NCBI RefSeq assembly: GCF_027409185.1
Contig: NC_084474.1
Location: 11,091,382 to 11,155,381, forward strand
Length of the DNA stretch: 64,000 nt
Reading direction: 5' to 3'
Source: Cynocephalus volans
Taxonomy: Eukaryota; Chordata; Mammalia; Dermoptera; Cynocephalidae
In this document: piece by piece, positions 11,236 through 22,290 of the stretch
How positions within the stretch are numbered: position 1 is the first letter of the stretch
Layout: each line of letters starts with the position of its first letter
The notes under the pieces: model-generated
The model's input: only the letters and a program-made list of their open reading frames with translations
Told to the model about the DNA's origin: nothing
Database searches by the model: none
Position numbers and translations under genes: made by a program

Positions 11236-12765
11236 TGTTTTACTGTGTGCATATTTTTAACCTACCTAATATTGTGAAATAAATTTTAACCCCGTCCACA
11301 GTGTGTTCTGCGATCTACACATTGCTATATGTAAATCCTAGTGCGCTATTTCTGGCTGCTGCACAATACCCTACAAATGAACCCCATGGGTTACTCCTCA
11401 AATTCCCTACTTATGGCCACCAGCTTACCTCCAATTCCTTAAAAACACAAACTATGATCCAATAAACATTTCTGTTCACATCTCTCCATGGACTTGTACA
11501 AGTTTTTTTCTGCAATGTGTAATTGGCATCCTGGGCCACAGAAATATGTACATGCTTAATGTTATTCAGATGCTGTCATATCTGGGTAACCAGCTGAAGC
11601 TGTAACTGACAGTGTTTGAAGACTGCCTATTCCTTATATCTTCATCAGCACTTAATATGAATCAGTTTTATAATTTTTGCAATCCATGCAGGGTCAAAGT
11701 TTTATCTTCCTGTTGTTTTACTTGGCATTTCTCATTCACTAGAAAAGTTCAGCATCTCTTTGCATGCTTATTAACCATTCAGTTTTCTTCTTCTGCAAAA
11801 TGTCTATTTCCACCCTTTGTCCAGTTTCTATTGGGTTTCCTGTATTTTTCTTTCTGATTTTTTGATAGCTAAATATGAACTGCTTGTTAGCGTTGGACAT
11901 TGCAAACATATTCATCGAGTGCATCATCCATTTTTTAATTTTGTGTTTGTTGTTCTTTATAGAATAGAAATGTTTAATTATGATATAATAAAAGCCCTCT
12001 ATTTTCCATTTGTGGTTTTTTTCCTTTGGCCTCTTTTTAAAGAAGTTAGTCTTATGTGAAAGTCACAAAGATGCACTCCTAGATTTTCTTCTGTTTGATT
12101 TATAACTCTGTATTTCACATTTAGGGTTTTCACCTTTGTATCTGAAGTTAAATGGGATTTAACATTGTTTTTCTTAAAACATAGAACCAACTTTCCAAGA
12201 ATCATCAACAAATAAGACACGCTTCCCACCAGTTCGCGTGGCCTCTGCTAGCACACATCAGGCTTCCTGACATGTGTTTTCTTGTCTGCTCCTCTGGAGT
12301 CTCGGTCAGCTACCACAGAGACCCATGTTTTTCATGATCACGGCTTTGTAAAATGGGCTGCACTCCACTCCCTGCTCCACTTTTTAAAAAATTGTCTAAT
12401 CTTTTTATGGACCCTTATTCTTTCATATAAATTTCAGGATCAGTTTCCTAAATGTCTGCAAACATCTGTTGGGATTTTAATTGAGACTGAATTAAATGTG
12501 TAAACTTATCTGGAAAAATTAACACTTCTATCATTATTAGTTATCCTATTCATGAGTATACCATATGTGTCCTTTTTTCCCCAGGTCTTTCTAAAACAAT
12601 TTTAAATAGTTTTTAATTTTTCCCCCTAAAGATGTGCTCCATTCTTTGCTAGGTAATTTTCTAGAAACTCTACAGTTTTATTGTTATTCTAATTGAGAGC
12701 TTATTTCCATTACTTTTCTAGATGATTGATAGTGGTATGTAAAATCATATCCTGCTTCCTCCCTT
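11236..12765 (-). mobile_element. Degraded antisense L1 (ORF2 3' region)
   Basis: Old L1 in minus orientation. 'catttctcattcactagaaa', 'cctttgtccagtttctattg', 'atcacggctttgtaaaat' and 'gggattttaattgagactga' follow the order of the antisense ORF2 C-terminal half. The reading frames are broken many times. It probably belongs to the same insertion as the L1 fragment before it. Confidence 0.6.
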
Positions 12766-13091
12766 GTGGTTGACAGGAGTGCTGCTGGTCACTCAGTAAA
12801 CACCTACGTGTCACGAGTGTTTGTATCGTGAATGAGACTTTATGTGCATAAATGTACGCATGTGTGCACTGTGAACAGCAACCGCAAAGCTGATTGACAC
12901 CTGGCAGCTGTTATCCAGATGTCTTTATCTTATCAATCTGTCATCAAGATGTCCTTATCAAGATGCCTTTGGGGTTTCTGCTTGCGCCCAGCACCCCTCC
13001 ACGCTGTCACGTGGGTCAGGAGGCCTGCTGTTCCCAAGTACCCCAGGCCACAGGGGCCCATGTAATGGATCACTGATGGCACGCATCGGAA

Positions 13092-13107
13092 TAGCGCCAC
13101 CTACGTC
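13092..13107 (-). promoter_or_regulatory. Weak CTCF-like motif
   Basis: On the minus strand the core AGGTGGCGCT fits the right ten positions of the CTCF consensus, while three of the five left positions do not fit. It is a candidate only. Confidence 0.25.
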
Positions 13108-13394
13108 TGGAAAATGTGGCCTAACAGGAAACTTCAGAAATAATGTTTCCACTACGTTCTGCGGTCATTCAGACTTTATTGTATTTGGCAAAAAAAATTT
13201 TATCACATAAATTAGGGGTCATAAAAAATGAAATTTTCTTCTTTGCCTTCTTATTCTTGCTTTTAGCAGTTCAGGGTCGTACATGTCTTTACCCTGGTGT
13301 TTCTAACCAGAAGGTCTTTAAATGTCTACCTCTCCACCCACCGTCCTCCACGTCTTATGCTGTCCCTGGAGTTTAACCACTGTGAGGAGAGTGT

Positions 13395-14150
13395 AGTCAG
13401 TACAGCCCCGCCCTCCGGCCGCATGTCCGTCTGGGTCTGACTCAGCACGTCCGTCCGTCGTAAGCGAGTTTTACGACAGCGGGGCTAGTGCACGTGCGGC
13501 CCACGCAGCCCTCGCTCGCGTCTGGAGTGAAGCGCGTCTCTCCAGCCATCGCTGCCAGAATCCTTCCCAACCACCTGGCTCAGGACCTGCACGGGACGGC
13601 CAGAGGGGCCTGTGACCCAGCCCGACAACCGCTATCAAGAGCAAGTGGATACTTGGCCTCCCCTTCTGTCCCCGTCAATCCACTGCCCACCCCGCCACCA
13701 GAGCGGTCTTTCCTTAAAACGCGGGACTGGTCGCGCCCGGTGCCAGCCTGGCCTCGCAGGGGGATAAAGCACGGGCCCCCGTGGCTCTGGCCCCTGCGGC
13801 TCCGGCCCGGGGGACGCCTGTCTGCCTCCCTCCCCACACTCTTCCCGCCACTGGACTCCTCGGCCTCCTCCTCGGACCTGCCAGCCTCTCTCGTGCCCTT
13901 TCTCCTGGCTAAGACACCCTCCCGGCCTCCTCTCACCTAATGACACTTTCTTCAGATATCAGCATAAACAACTCTTGGTCCAGAGGCTCCCTGGGCACTG
14001 CGCCCTGCCTCGTCCACGGCACCCGAGTGCGTCCCGCGGACAGTACTTGGCGCATCCTGCTGCTGCTTGCTCTTGGTCCGCTGTCCTGGACAATTGGCTG
14101 GGCGTGCCTATCACGTGCCTGTCCATCGTGGCAACCTTCCTATCCCCAAG
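13395..14150 (+). mobile_element. CpG-rich block overlapping an L2-like LINE
   Basis: This block has many CpGs, unlike the AT-rich surroundings. From about 13,550 the order of words ('ccaccagagcggtctttcct', 'taaaacgcgggactgg', 'gcctccctccccacactctt', 'cctgcctcgtccacggcacc', 'gacagtacttggcgca') parallels the L2 ORF2 C-terminus and 3' UTR. Open frames of up to 150 codons exist on both strands, as expected from the high GC. No host gene is recognised. Confidence 0.45.
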
Positions 14151-14159
14151 GTCTAGAGA

Positions 14160-15129
14160 GGGATTGGCACGTTGTACATAATTAGCAAATATGTCCCGAG
14201 GATAGAATGAGCCACACAATATATCAGCTCCTGAACTCTAATTATTTTCCTCAAGGAGCACAGCTTCTAGTGATATAAAATAAAGATTATATAATATCTG
14301 ACATGAAAGACTGTGGGAAAATCCAAGAAGCATTTTCTTATTTTTACAGCAGTGCATTTGACAATGTATTATTGCAATAAAGGAGAACATTTAAAAAATA
14401 TTTCTAGCGGGGGAAAGCTAAATGAATAAGCTTAGTAAATCTAAATAAGAAGTTAATGTCTCAGACTAATAGTGAAAAGAATAGTGACTTTCTGAGACTG
14501 GCCAGTGTGCAGCTGAGGTCTGCACTCGGCTCTGTCCTCCCCGGGCACATCTCCACGACGCCTTCCACAGAGCGGTGTGCTGCAATGAGTCTGTTCGTTG
14601 TCCTTGAACATCCTTTTAACGTATAGACTGTTTCCAAACTAGGCTTTTGGTAGCTAATAGAAATTCACATTCCACCCTGGGTGTTTATTTTGAAGGGTTT
14701 TAAAAACTAAGGTCAACTACACCAGAAAAGGGTCACCGTAAAATGCCCCGGATAAGTACTAAACAAAACATCCCGTGAAAATTCCATGCTACCACCTGGT
14801 CCAAGCTGTACTCTGAACAGTGGGTTCTGCTTCCTGCCAATTTGTGGGGACTCTTCTTAATGCTCTAAGTATAGGTCCACGGTTACAGTCAGAATATGAA
14901 CGAACCCCTTAAAAAAGAGGAACCTCAACATCTGGTTTCAATAGCAGGTACTTAAGATGTATCTCTGTTCCAGTCTTAACTTCCCACTAAAACTAAAGTA
15001 ACTGTGAAAAAAAGAAAACAAAAAAGATGAAAATTTATCTCCAAAACCCAGTGCCAGAGTCTTAGAAGACAATTCTCTAAAAAGACTTTCCACCGAAGAC
15101 CACTAAAAGTAAGGTTGATGAAAATGAAT

Positions 15130-15130
<1 letters not shown>
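14160..15130. other. No gene seen
   Basis: AT-rich, no recognised repeat and no convincing coding frame. Confidence 0.4.

Positions 15131-15134
<4 letters not shown>

Positions 15135-15179
<45 letters not shown>
15135..15179. repeat. (AC)n microsatellite
   Basis: About 22 uninterrupted AC units. Confidence 0.97.
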
Positions 15180-15180
<1 letters not shown>

Positions 15181-15429
15181 CACAAACAAAGGCCACTAGA
15201 AAGAGAGCAGTCAAAAAGCATATTGTGAAATCTGTTCTCCCCAAGTCCACAGTTCTGTAGGCTATCTGGATTTATGAAAAAGAAAAAAACTTTTCTACAA
15301 TCCATGTAGGGGGAAAAATGATTACAAAGAAATATTCACTTAATTTTTAAAGGAAAGAGTTATAACTCCAAAATATTATCATTAGTTGTGTTATCTCTCA
15401 TATGGGACACTTAACAGAATAAATTTCTA

Positions 15430-15960
15430 AGAAAGGGCTTAGAATCCAGCAACTCCACTTCTAGATATATACCCAAGAGAAATGAAAACTTATGTGCACA
15501 CAAAATCTTGCGCACAAATGTTCACAGCAGCATTATTCATAATAGCCAAAAAGTGGAAACAATCCAAATGTCTACCAACAGACGAATGAAAAACAAGATG
15601 TGGTATATCCATATAATGGAATATTATTAGTCAAAAAAAAAAAAAAGTTCTGATACATGGTACAACATGGATAAATCTTGACAACATAATGCTCAGTGAA
15701 AGAAGCCAGATATAAAAGGTCATGTATTACATGATTCCATTGATATACAATGTTTGGAAAATGCAGATCTGTAGTACAGAAAGTAGACTAGACATTGCTG
15801 GGGCTGCGGGAAGGGAGAATGAAGAGTGACTTCAAATGGATGCAGGGTGTCTCTTGGAAGTGCTCTGGAATTAGATAGTATTACATAGTGGTGATGGTTG
15901 CACAACTATGTGAATATAAAAAGGAAGGGCTTTAAAAATACATATAGGTCCAGATTTTTT
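15430..15960 (+). mobile_element. L1 3' end (L1MB-type)
   Basis: It starts in the antepenultimate part of ORF2 ('agaatccagcaactccactt', 'tatacccaagagaaatgaaa', 'gcagcattattcataatagc', 'atatggaatattatta' type words). It continues into the 3' UTR with 'tagtggtgatggttgcacaa' and 'ctatgtgaat'. An internal A-run at 15,635-15,647 interrupts the ORF2 frame. It is 5' truncated and has no clear A-tail. Confidence 0.85.
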
Positions 15961-16079
15961 AAATTTACATATACTCAGTGACTTGATACATACTTCGAAG
16001 GACTCATCACTGCAGCAGTCCACACCTGGGCTGGTGTCTCTGGACCAGCCACTGTCTGAGCCAACCGGGAAGTCTGGTG

Positions 16080-16490
16080 CCGGAGACCAGCTCCAGTCGA
16101 GTTGGGGGTCTTTGAAAGAGGGATGGAAAGGCAGCGAAAATAAAAAACACAGGTAGAGACCTCGGTTCCTTTGAAGCACGTTCTCACCCTGCGGACTGTC
16201 AGTGCTGTCGCAGCCAGAGCAGCTAAAGCAGCTGAAGCAGCCTTTAGACTGAAAACAGCATTTTTATTTGTTACACAACACGGGGGAGTTAATGTGGGCA
16301 TTTTAACTACATAAACCTTTAAAATTATTAAGCCAATAGTTAAACGGAAACTTTTCTTAAAATTAATCAGTTCTCATAAAATTAATAAACTACAAAGTTA
16401 AATAAAACTTGGTGGTCAGCCAATTCTTTCTGGTGATTATATCTGTTGTGTGGTCAATTAGTCCGTGACTCGCTGTTCTTGATGTTTTTC
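16080..16490 (-). mobile_element. Candidate retroviral LTR
   Basis: In minus orientation there is an AATAAA signal (complement near 16,263-16,268). It is followed about 100 bases later by a 'gtgttttttattttcgctgc' segment like an R/U5 region, and the element may end near a 'ggtctccggca' at about 16,080. A CA-ending U5 and a TG start near 16,487 would give about 0.4 kb. No tRNA primer-binding site is recognised downstream. Low confidence on the exact ends. Confidence 0.35.
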
Positions 16491-16968
16491 ACCATTGTGT
16501 TTCTTTTCTTCTTGCCCTCGTATTAACCTTAAACTTATTACTACCAGCAAGCATAAATTAGTTAAACAAATATATTTTTAACTTTTAAATACTATAAAAA
16601 ATTCTAACAATTATATTTAAAACTTATAAATCTAACAATTAAACTTATAATCAACTAAAAATTTAATGATTTGCATATTTCTATAGGCATGAACCTATTG
16701 TTCATTAGGAAAAGGAATAAAGGATATTTGAACAGCTTTATCGTGCGTGTACTTAATATAGCAGCTGTGTGGCCCAATGTAAAGTGTCAAAGTGCACAGC
16801 ACCATCCCTCATGAAACCAGGTGCATTCTAAATTCCATCTATAATCTTTATTTTTAGGAGGGAAAGTTGTGCATCATATGTTTTTGTCCCACTGTCTTAC
16901 TAAGATGTTTTTATTTAACTTAGAACACCAATGAGTAACAGGGTTTCTACGCATTCTTTCTCATAAAC

Positions 16969-17330
16969 TTAATTCTTCCTATAATATCTTTTTCCATTAA
17001 TTCCAACCATTCTCTTACCATTAATGTAATCCCCTGTAAATGACATTTGCCAACTTAAGTCATATTTAGGACGTCCCCTAGGAGGGTACCAAATTTTTCC
17101 TTTTCCCATTTTATAATCCATATAACCATTTACCCCGATGGTGGGAAGAGGATGGGGATTTCTATTGTTTATTAATTTCTTCCGTAAAAAACAATTGCTC
17201 ATGGCTATTCATAAGGTGTTTTTAAAACATCCATTGGTGTAATAAATTGACTCAAAAGGGACAATTTGGAATTGTTCAGTCTTCTCGGATCTTTTGTGGG
17301 ATAATCTAATTTTATGACAACAACTGTGTG
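16969..17330 (-). pseudogene. Broken retrovirus envelope-like fragment
   Basis: A minus-strand open frame of 77 codons (16,969-17,202) has no close relative that I can name. It is rich in Lys, Tyr and Pro and contains a 'WYPPRGRPKYDL' word. A second minus-strand frame just upstream (17,203-17,300) carries Cys and aromatic residues, and an Asn-Asp-Thr sequon lies a little further up. Together with the LTR-like block at 16,080-16,490 this suggests the surface-protein end of an old endogenous retrovirus that has lost most of its env and all of gag-pol. The frames are disconnected by stops and shifts. The reading is tentative; chance AT-rich open frames are the alternative. Confidence 0.3.
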
Positions 17331-17708
17331 TCATTTTTTGCATCTTTTGGAAACTCCGGAAACTGCCACGCTGACCAAAACATCAAAAGAGAAAGTGAAA
17401 GCAGCACCACTATGCCAAGGCAGAGATCTTTCCAGTGAAAGCAAGTGCTGGTAGCTGTGGCTCTGCCAGCAGCTCTCCCTCCGGGGCCTTGCCAGCTCGG
17501 AAAGGGCAGCCCAAGCTATTCTTTTCAAGACCTCGCCATGGCGTGGGCCACGCCAGTCTGGCAAAAAGTTCAGGTCATACATTCCCTTATTCAAGCAGCC
17601 ACTATGACTATGGACAGCATCACCAACAGCATCTACATCTTCACTTCAAGGAACTCAGTAGAGGGCTGCATCATTGAAAGATATTTATCCACCAACCTCT
17701 TAGACTTG
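17331..17708 (-). other. GC-richer block, possible retroviral leader or env start
   Basis: Frames of 80-95 codons overlap on both strands. On the minus strand a hydrophobic run of Leu, Val and Ile around 17,600-17,640 could be a signal-peptide remnant of the env-like fragment that follows. No clear homology is seen. Confidence 0.2.
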
Positions 17709-17710
17709 CT

Positions 17711-17798
17711 TACAACTTTTTTTCTTTTTTAGTGGTTGGCCAGTATGGGGATCTGAACCCTTGACCTTGGTGTTATCAGCACCAACCTACAACCTTTT
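17711..17798 (-). mobile_element. 5'-truncated CYN-type SINE
   Basis: The complement of a tRNA-like 3' half, with 'ggccagtatggggatctgaa' and 'ggtgttatcagcacc', is preceded on the plus strand by a T-run (its A-tail). It is flanked by a near-perfect duplication: 'tacaactttt' at 17,711-17,720 and 'tacaacctttt' at 17,788-17,798. Confidence 0.75.
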
Positions 17799-17937
17799 AT
17801 ATTAAGATTCTTGTTTCATTTGAAGCACTCATCTTTTAACATGCTTGACCCTAAGACAACTAATCTTCACCACTACCTCTTAACAAATGGTTCAACTGAT
17901 TTTTCAGGAACAGCAAGAACATGAGTAATAGAGTTTA

Positions 17938-18340
17938 GTTGTGTTGTCCCCGCCAAAACTCAGGTAGAAATCTGATCCCCGCTGTGGCAGTGTTGGGAGC
18001 CTTTTGAGTCATGGGGGTGGATCCCTCATGAATGGATTAATGCTCTCCTGGGGGAGGAGGGGTAGTGAGTGAGTTCTCACTCTATTAGTGCCTGCGAGAG
18101 CTGGTAGTTTAAAAGACCCTGGCATCTCCTCTCTCTCTCTCTCTCTCTCTTGCTTCCTCTCGCCATGTGATCTGCTTGTACCCACTGGCTGCCTGCCACT
18201 TTCCACCATGAGTAGAAGCAGCCTGAGGCCCGTGCCAGATACAGCTGTCCCAGAATCATAAGCCAAATAAACCTCTGTTCTTTATAAATTTCCCAATCTC
18301 AGGTGTTCTCTTATAGCAACACAAAACGGACTAAGACAAT
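17938..18340 (+). mobile_element. ERVL-MaLR solo LTR (MST-like)
   Basis: Sense-orientation LTR. In order it shows 'ccgccaaaactcaggtagaa', 'ctgtggcagtgttgggagcc', 'cctcatgaatggattaatgc', a (CT)n run at 18,128-18,150, 'tcgccatgtgatctgc', 'aagccaaataaacctctgtt' with an AATAAA signal, and the terminal 'ggactaagaca'. No internal retroviral sequence accompanies it. It is a fossil of the mammalian apparent LTR retrotransposon group. Confidence 0.85.
18128..18150. repeat. (CT)n microsatellite inside LTR
   Basis: About 12 CT units, expanded from the CT-rich part of the MST-type LTR. Confidence 0.9.
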
Positions 18341-18439
18341 CAGGAAACTGTCTCTTAGACCCCACTTCACCTGACTCAGGAGATTTATGATCCTGAGTTT
18401 TTCAGTGACAAAAGATACTATTCATCTTGTACAAAATGG

Positions 18440-19000
18440 GGGACTGACAATGTTGAATTTTACCAAAGACTGGTAATCCTGGAAAGCTGTTAAGGTTAAG
18501 AAATCCCCCTACCCTTTGTGATCTGGAAATCAGTTCATCGCACAGAACTGCCCCTCTGCACGTCTCATCCAGAAGACTCCTGGATGTCCTCTTGTATCCC
18601 TGTGACAAGTCCAGACACAGGCCCTCCAGATCCCCATGCTCTGTCACAAAAAAGACTGGCCATACTGAAGTAGCCCATTGAGTCAAAACCAGAACAAAGC
18701 GCTAGTTAATCAAACTTTGGTGAAGTTTCTCTCCTTCTCCCAGGCCCCTAAACTTTGGCTCCCCCTCCATCTGGGCCAGCACACAGCCCCACCTTTAGGG
18801 GTCCTCCTGAAAATAGCTGACCTCAGGTTAAAACATTCTCTGGTTCTTTCTAGCTTTGTTTAGTCCTCCCTAAGAAAGAAAACTCCTTTTTGCATAACCT
18901 TGGAGACACTTGCAGATCTAATTGTCAGAGAGTTCTCCCTGCTGCCATAGTCCCTTCCCCAGCCTCACCTAGCAGAAACCTTTCAAATAAAGTCTTTCTT
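18440..19000 (+). mobile_element. Class I ERV-like LTR
   Basis: Sequence with LTR architecture: pyrimidine-rich promoter-like portion ('tttctctccttctcccaggc'), an AATAAA polyadenylation signal at 18,986-18,991, then 'gtctttctttacc'. It resembles MER4-group LTRs in wording, but I cannot name the subfamily. It ends in a GAAA-rich run (about 19,005-19,030). Confidence 0.45.
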
Positions 19001-19019
19001 TACCTAAAAAAGAAAGAAA

Positions 19020-19385
19020 GAAAGAAGAGAAAAACTGTCAAACCAGTAAACATATTCTCCAAAAGAAGGTAAAATAAAGACATCAAAAAAGAAGACAAAA
19101 GCTAAGTATTTGTCAACAGAAAACATGTACAAGGAATTCTAAAAATTTTTTTAAAAAGTTTTCAGGCTGAAGTGAAATGATACCAGAGGGAAACTAGGAC
19201 CTTCAGAAAAAAATAAAGAACATCAGAAATGATAAAAATCTACGTAAATATGGAAAGATTTTTTAACTCTTAATTTCTTTAAAATACATATGACTGTTTA
19301 AAGCAAAAATTATAACATCACTTAGTGAGATTTACAATTGTATAAATGTAACACATGTGACAATGTTAAATATAATTATTAGAGC
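19020..19385 (+). mobile_element. Old L1/HAL1 fragment
   Basis: The words 'aggtaaaataaagacatcaa', 'ttttcaggctgaagtgaaat', 'gataccagagggaaac' and 'aataaagaacatcagaaatg' are the same module seen at 48,800-48,960 in the HAL1 element of this window, in the same order. It is diverged and non-coding. Confidence 0.65.
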
Positions 19386-19840
19386 CATTTTTTCAGACTA
19401 AGGTCCTGCACTGGGCCCCAACAAACCAAACCACCAAAATGGCCTCGCCTGGGCTAAGTTCCCTGTCCCTTAGGTTGTGCTCTGACCTTCCCAGAAGTCA
19501 GGAGAAAGAGATAACAGCCAGTCTAAATCTTCAATAGCTGTGATAATAAAGTTCCCTCTGCTTTAATCCTTACACAAGAGAGATAGCCTGAAGCACCATG
19601 GTGTTAACTAATAAGTTATTTTTCAATTGTTCTGTGTCTGTCTCCACCTTACAAAGAAAGTAACTTGGAAATGACCAATCCACTTTTTGTTCTTTGTTTC
19701 TGCTTTATTCACTCTTTTCTTTATTATTTGTAATAGACTTTGAAGCACTTCTCTGACTGTGTGGGGTGATGTTTCCTATGTCGACCTTCACATTTGGTTT
19801 CCAGTAAACTTTACAAAGTTATTTCTGCCTCAACGGTATT
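19386..19840 (+). other. Possible LTR-like sequence
   Basis: It contains an 'aataaagttccctctgcttt' polyadenylation-like block near 19,545 and ends in a T-rich segment. It could be another old LTR between the L1 fragment and the next ERVL-type LTR. Not firmly assigned. Confidence 0.25.
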
Positions 19841-20690
19841 AATTTCAGTTGACGACAATGACTTATTTGCTGAGTAGCTCACAGAACTCAAAGAAACACT
19901 TAATTAACATTTATCCATTTATTATAAAGGAAATTACAAAGGATACAGATTAAGAGATGCACAGGGCTAGGAACAGGGGAAGGGCCACAGAGATTCCATG
20001 CATTCCCCAAATGCAACCTGTCAAGCTAGGGCTGGGTCTGGCGCTCACAGACCCCTCAAGCCCATTCACAGACTAGGTCAGAAACCCTTCACATGCCAGG
20101 CTGGGTCACCAGACCCCTCACATGCCGGGCTGGGTCCCCAGACCCCTCACATGCAGGTCTATGAGCTAGGTAACTGGCAAAAATGTCCTTGAGCCATAGG
20201 TAAGAGCATGGCCGTGGGCAGCAGATGCCCGAGGAAGTCAACGCCAGCCAGGTCCAGGTGCTGCCCATGAGCACTAACTCCACCCACACACAACTTATTT
20301 ACAAAACTGTACTGCACCTCCTCTAACTGGACCTAAGTCGAGGAGGCCTGATCAAATTATTCTACTTTCCCAACACTACCCTCCAGGAACAACAATCTGG
20401 AAGCTCTTCAAACCCTGTTGTTTTGGGGGTTTGTGGAGGCGTCATTACATAGGCAGGATTGATTAAATCACTGGCCACTGGCCAACTAACCTTCAGCCCC
20501 TCTCCCCTCCCCAGAGAATGGGAGGTGGGGCCGAAAGTCCCAATCCCCTAATCCCAAAGTTGGTTCCTCTTGGAACAAGCCCCCATGCTGAAGCCACCTA
20601 GGGGCTGCCAGCCCTTGCCCAACTCATTAGCATACAAAAAGATACTTTTATCACTTTGGAGAGTCTAAGGATTTTAAAAGTTGTAGGCCT
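19841..20690 (-). mobile_element. Old ERVL-type LTR split by a younger LTR
   Basis: Read on the minus strand, 20,381-20,690 carries the first part of an ERVL-type LTR ('gctaatgagttgggcaaggg', 'cctatgtaatgacgcctcca', 'cagggtttgaagagcttcc'). The last part lies at 19,841-20,018 ('gtgcatctcttaatctgtat', 'ataataaatgg', 'gagttctgtgagctactcag'). The two halves are interrupted by a 357-bp element at 20,019-20,375. Confidence 0.55.
20019..20375 (-). mobile_element. LTR-like solo element, copy A
   Basis: Minus-strand element that starts TGTTGGGAAAGTAGAATAAT and ends TAGCTTGACA (TG...CA ends). It is flanked by CAACC (20,014-20,018) and CTACC (20,376-20,380), a 5-bp duplication with one mismatch. Copy B at 54,223-54,554 is the same element in the other orientation. 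A 29-bp internal tandem unit (starts 20,090, 20,119, 20,148) accounts for most of the extra length over copy B. There is no coding capacity. Confidence 0.65.
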
Positions 20691-20699
20691 GGAAAGGGA

Positions 20700-22290
20700 C
20701 AGGAAGAGTTCAAATATATAACATATTTCAAAATATCAGAGTTAATATGTCAGTTCTTCTGCAAATTGATCTATAGACCAAAAGAATCATAATCATAATC
20801 CCAACAGATGTTTTTTTTGTTGTTGTAGATTTTGACAAACAGATTGTGAATTTTTTACAAAAAATAATAGAGGATCTAGACTGTCTAAAGTGATCTTGTA
20901 AAAGAAAAACCAAGTTGGAGGACTTACAACTCTCTGACTCCAAGAATTACTGTTCCAATAATCAGGACAGTATAGCCCTTAAGAATCAGCAAAAGGATCA
21001 AAGGAAAAGAGCAGAGCCCAGCAATAGACACACATACACACTTAAATGATAACCCAATTTTTAAAAAAGTCACCAGAGTAATCTACTGAGAAAGAATATA
21101 GACTTTTCAACAAGTAGAACTGAAATAACCAGACATCCTTACGTGGAAAAAAAAAAACAGAAAAAAAAAAATCAATCCATACCTTATGCCATACACAAAA
21201 ATTAATTCAAGATGGACCATAGATTAAATGCAAAAGCTAAGACCATAAGGCTTTTAGAGCAAAATACAGAATAGCTTCCATATTTGAGAGTATGTATGCA
21301 AAGGTTTCTCAGGTTACAGAAAGTGATTTTCATGAAAGAAAATATTAATAAATTGGGCTTCATTGAAATTAAAACCTTATGCTCATGAAAAGTCACTATT
21401 AAGAAAATTAATGAGATTCACAGATAAGAAGTCAGTATTCAAAAACCTTTGTTGACAAAGGACTTGCATGCAGGATATATAAAGAATTCCTACTACTTAG
21501 GAATAAGACAAATACCCTGACTTTTGATGGGCAAATTTTAAACATATACTTCCGAAAAGATGTAGAAGTGGCCAACAAACATGTAAAGAAGTACCAACAT
21601 CATTAGTCATCAGGGAAATGCAAATTAAAACCAAACAGGATAGCACTACATGCCCACAAGAATGACTAAAATTAAAAAGACTAGTAACACTAAATGCTGG
21701 TAAAGACAAGGAGCAACCAGAGTACTTATTCACCTATTGTGGGAGTATAAAATGGTACAACAGCCTTGAAAAATGGACTGGCAGTTACTGATAAAACCAA
21801 ACATACGCCTACTCTATGACCCAACAATTTCAAAAGAAATGAAAACAGGCATGTTAAATGCAGTGTTACTCATGATAGCCCACATCTGGAAACAACTTAC
21901 AAGTCAATGAATGAACAAATGGTAGTGAATCCATACTAAGTATTTAAAAAAAAGACAACCGATGCAGACAATTTTGATGAATCTCAAAAACATAATCCTG
22001 AACGAAAAAAATCTATGCAAAAGAATACAATTTGTATGATTTTATTTATATGAATTTCTAGAACAGCAAGCCTAACCTATGGTGGAGAAGAATCACAACA
22101 GTTATTGCCTCAGAGTGTTAGAGATGAAGATTAACTGGGATGGTGCGTGAGGAACTTCCTAGGGAAGGATAATGTTCTCTTTGGATAAATAGGTGTGCAC
22201 ATTTCAAAAGTCAGCTAATGTGTGCTCATGATTTATAAATGCATATGTCAATTTCACATGTAAAATATTTTAAAAATTATTTCATAATAA
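20700..22290 (+). mobile_element. L1 3' half (old, L1ME/L1M4-like)
   Basis: A sense-strand degraded ORF2 C-terminal half: 'ttaattcaagatggaccata', 'gaccataaggcttttagagc', 'aagtggccaacaaacatgta', 'atcagggaaatgcaaattaa', 'gtataaaatggtacaacagc', 'catgatagcccacatctgga'. It continues into a 3' UTR with 'ggtggagaagaatcacaaca' and 'ttataaatgcatatgtc'. There are many stops and frameshifts and several A-runs. It is 5' truncated. Confidence 0.85.

Noticed and set aside
13488-13946. Open frames of 103-150 codons on both strands
   Set aside because: High GC lowers stop frequency, and the block overlaps an L2-like sequence. No coherent protein features.
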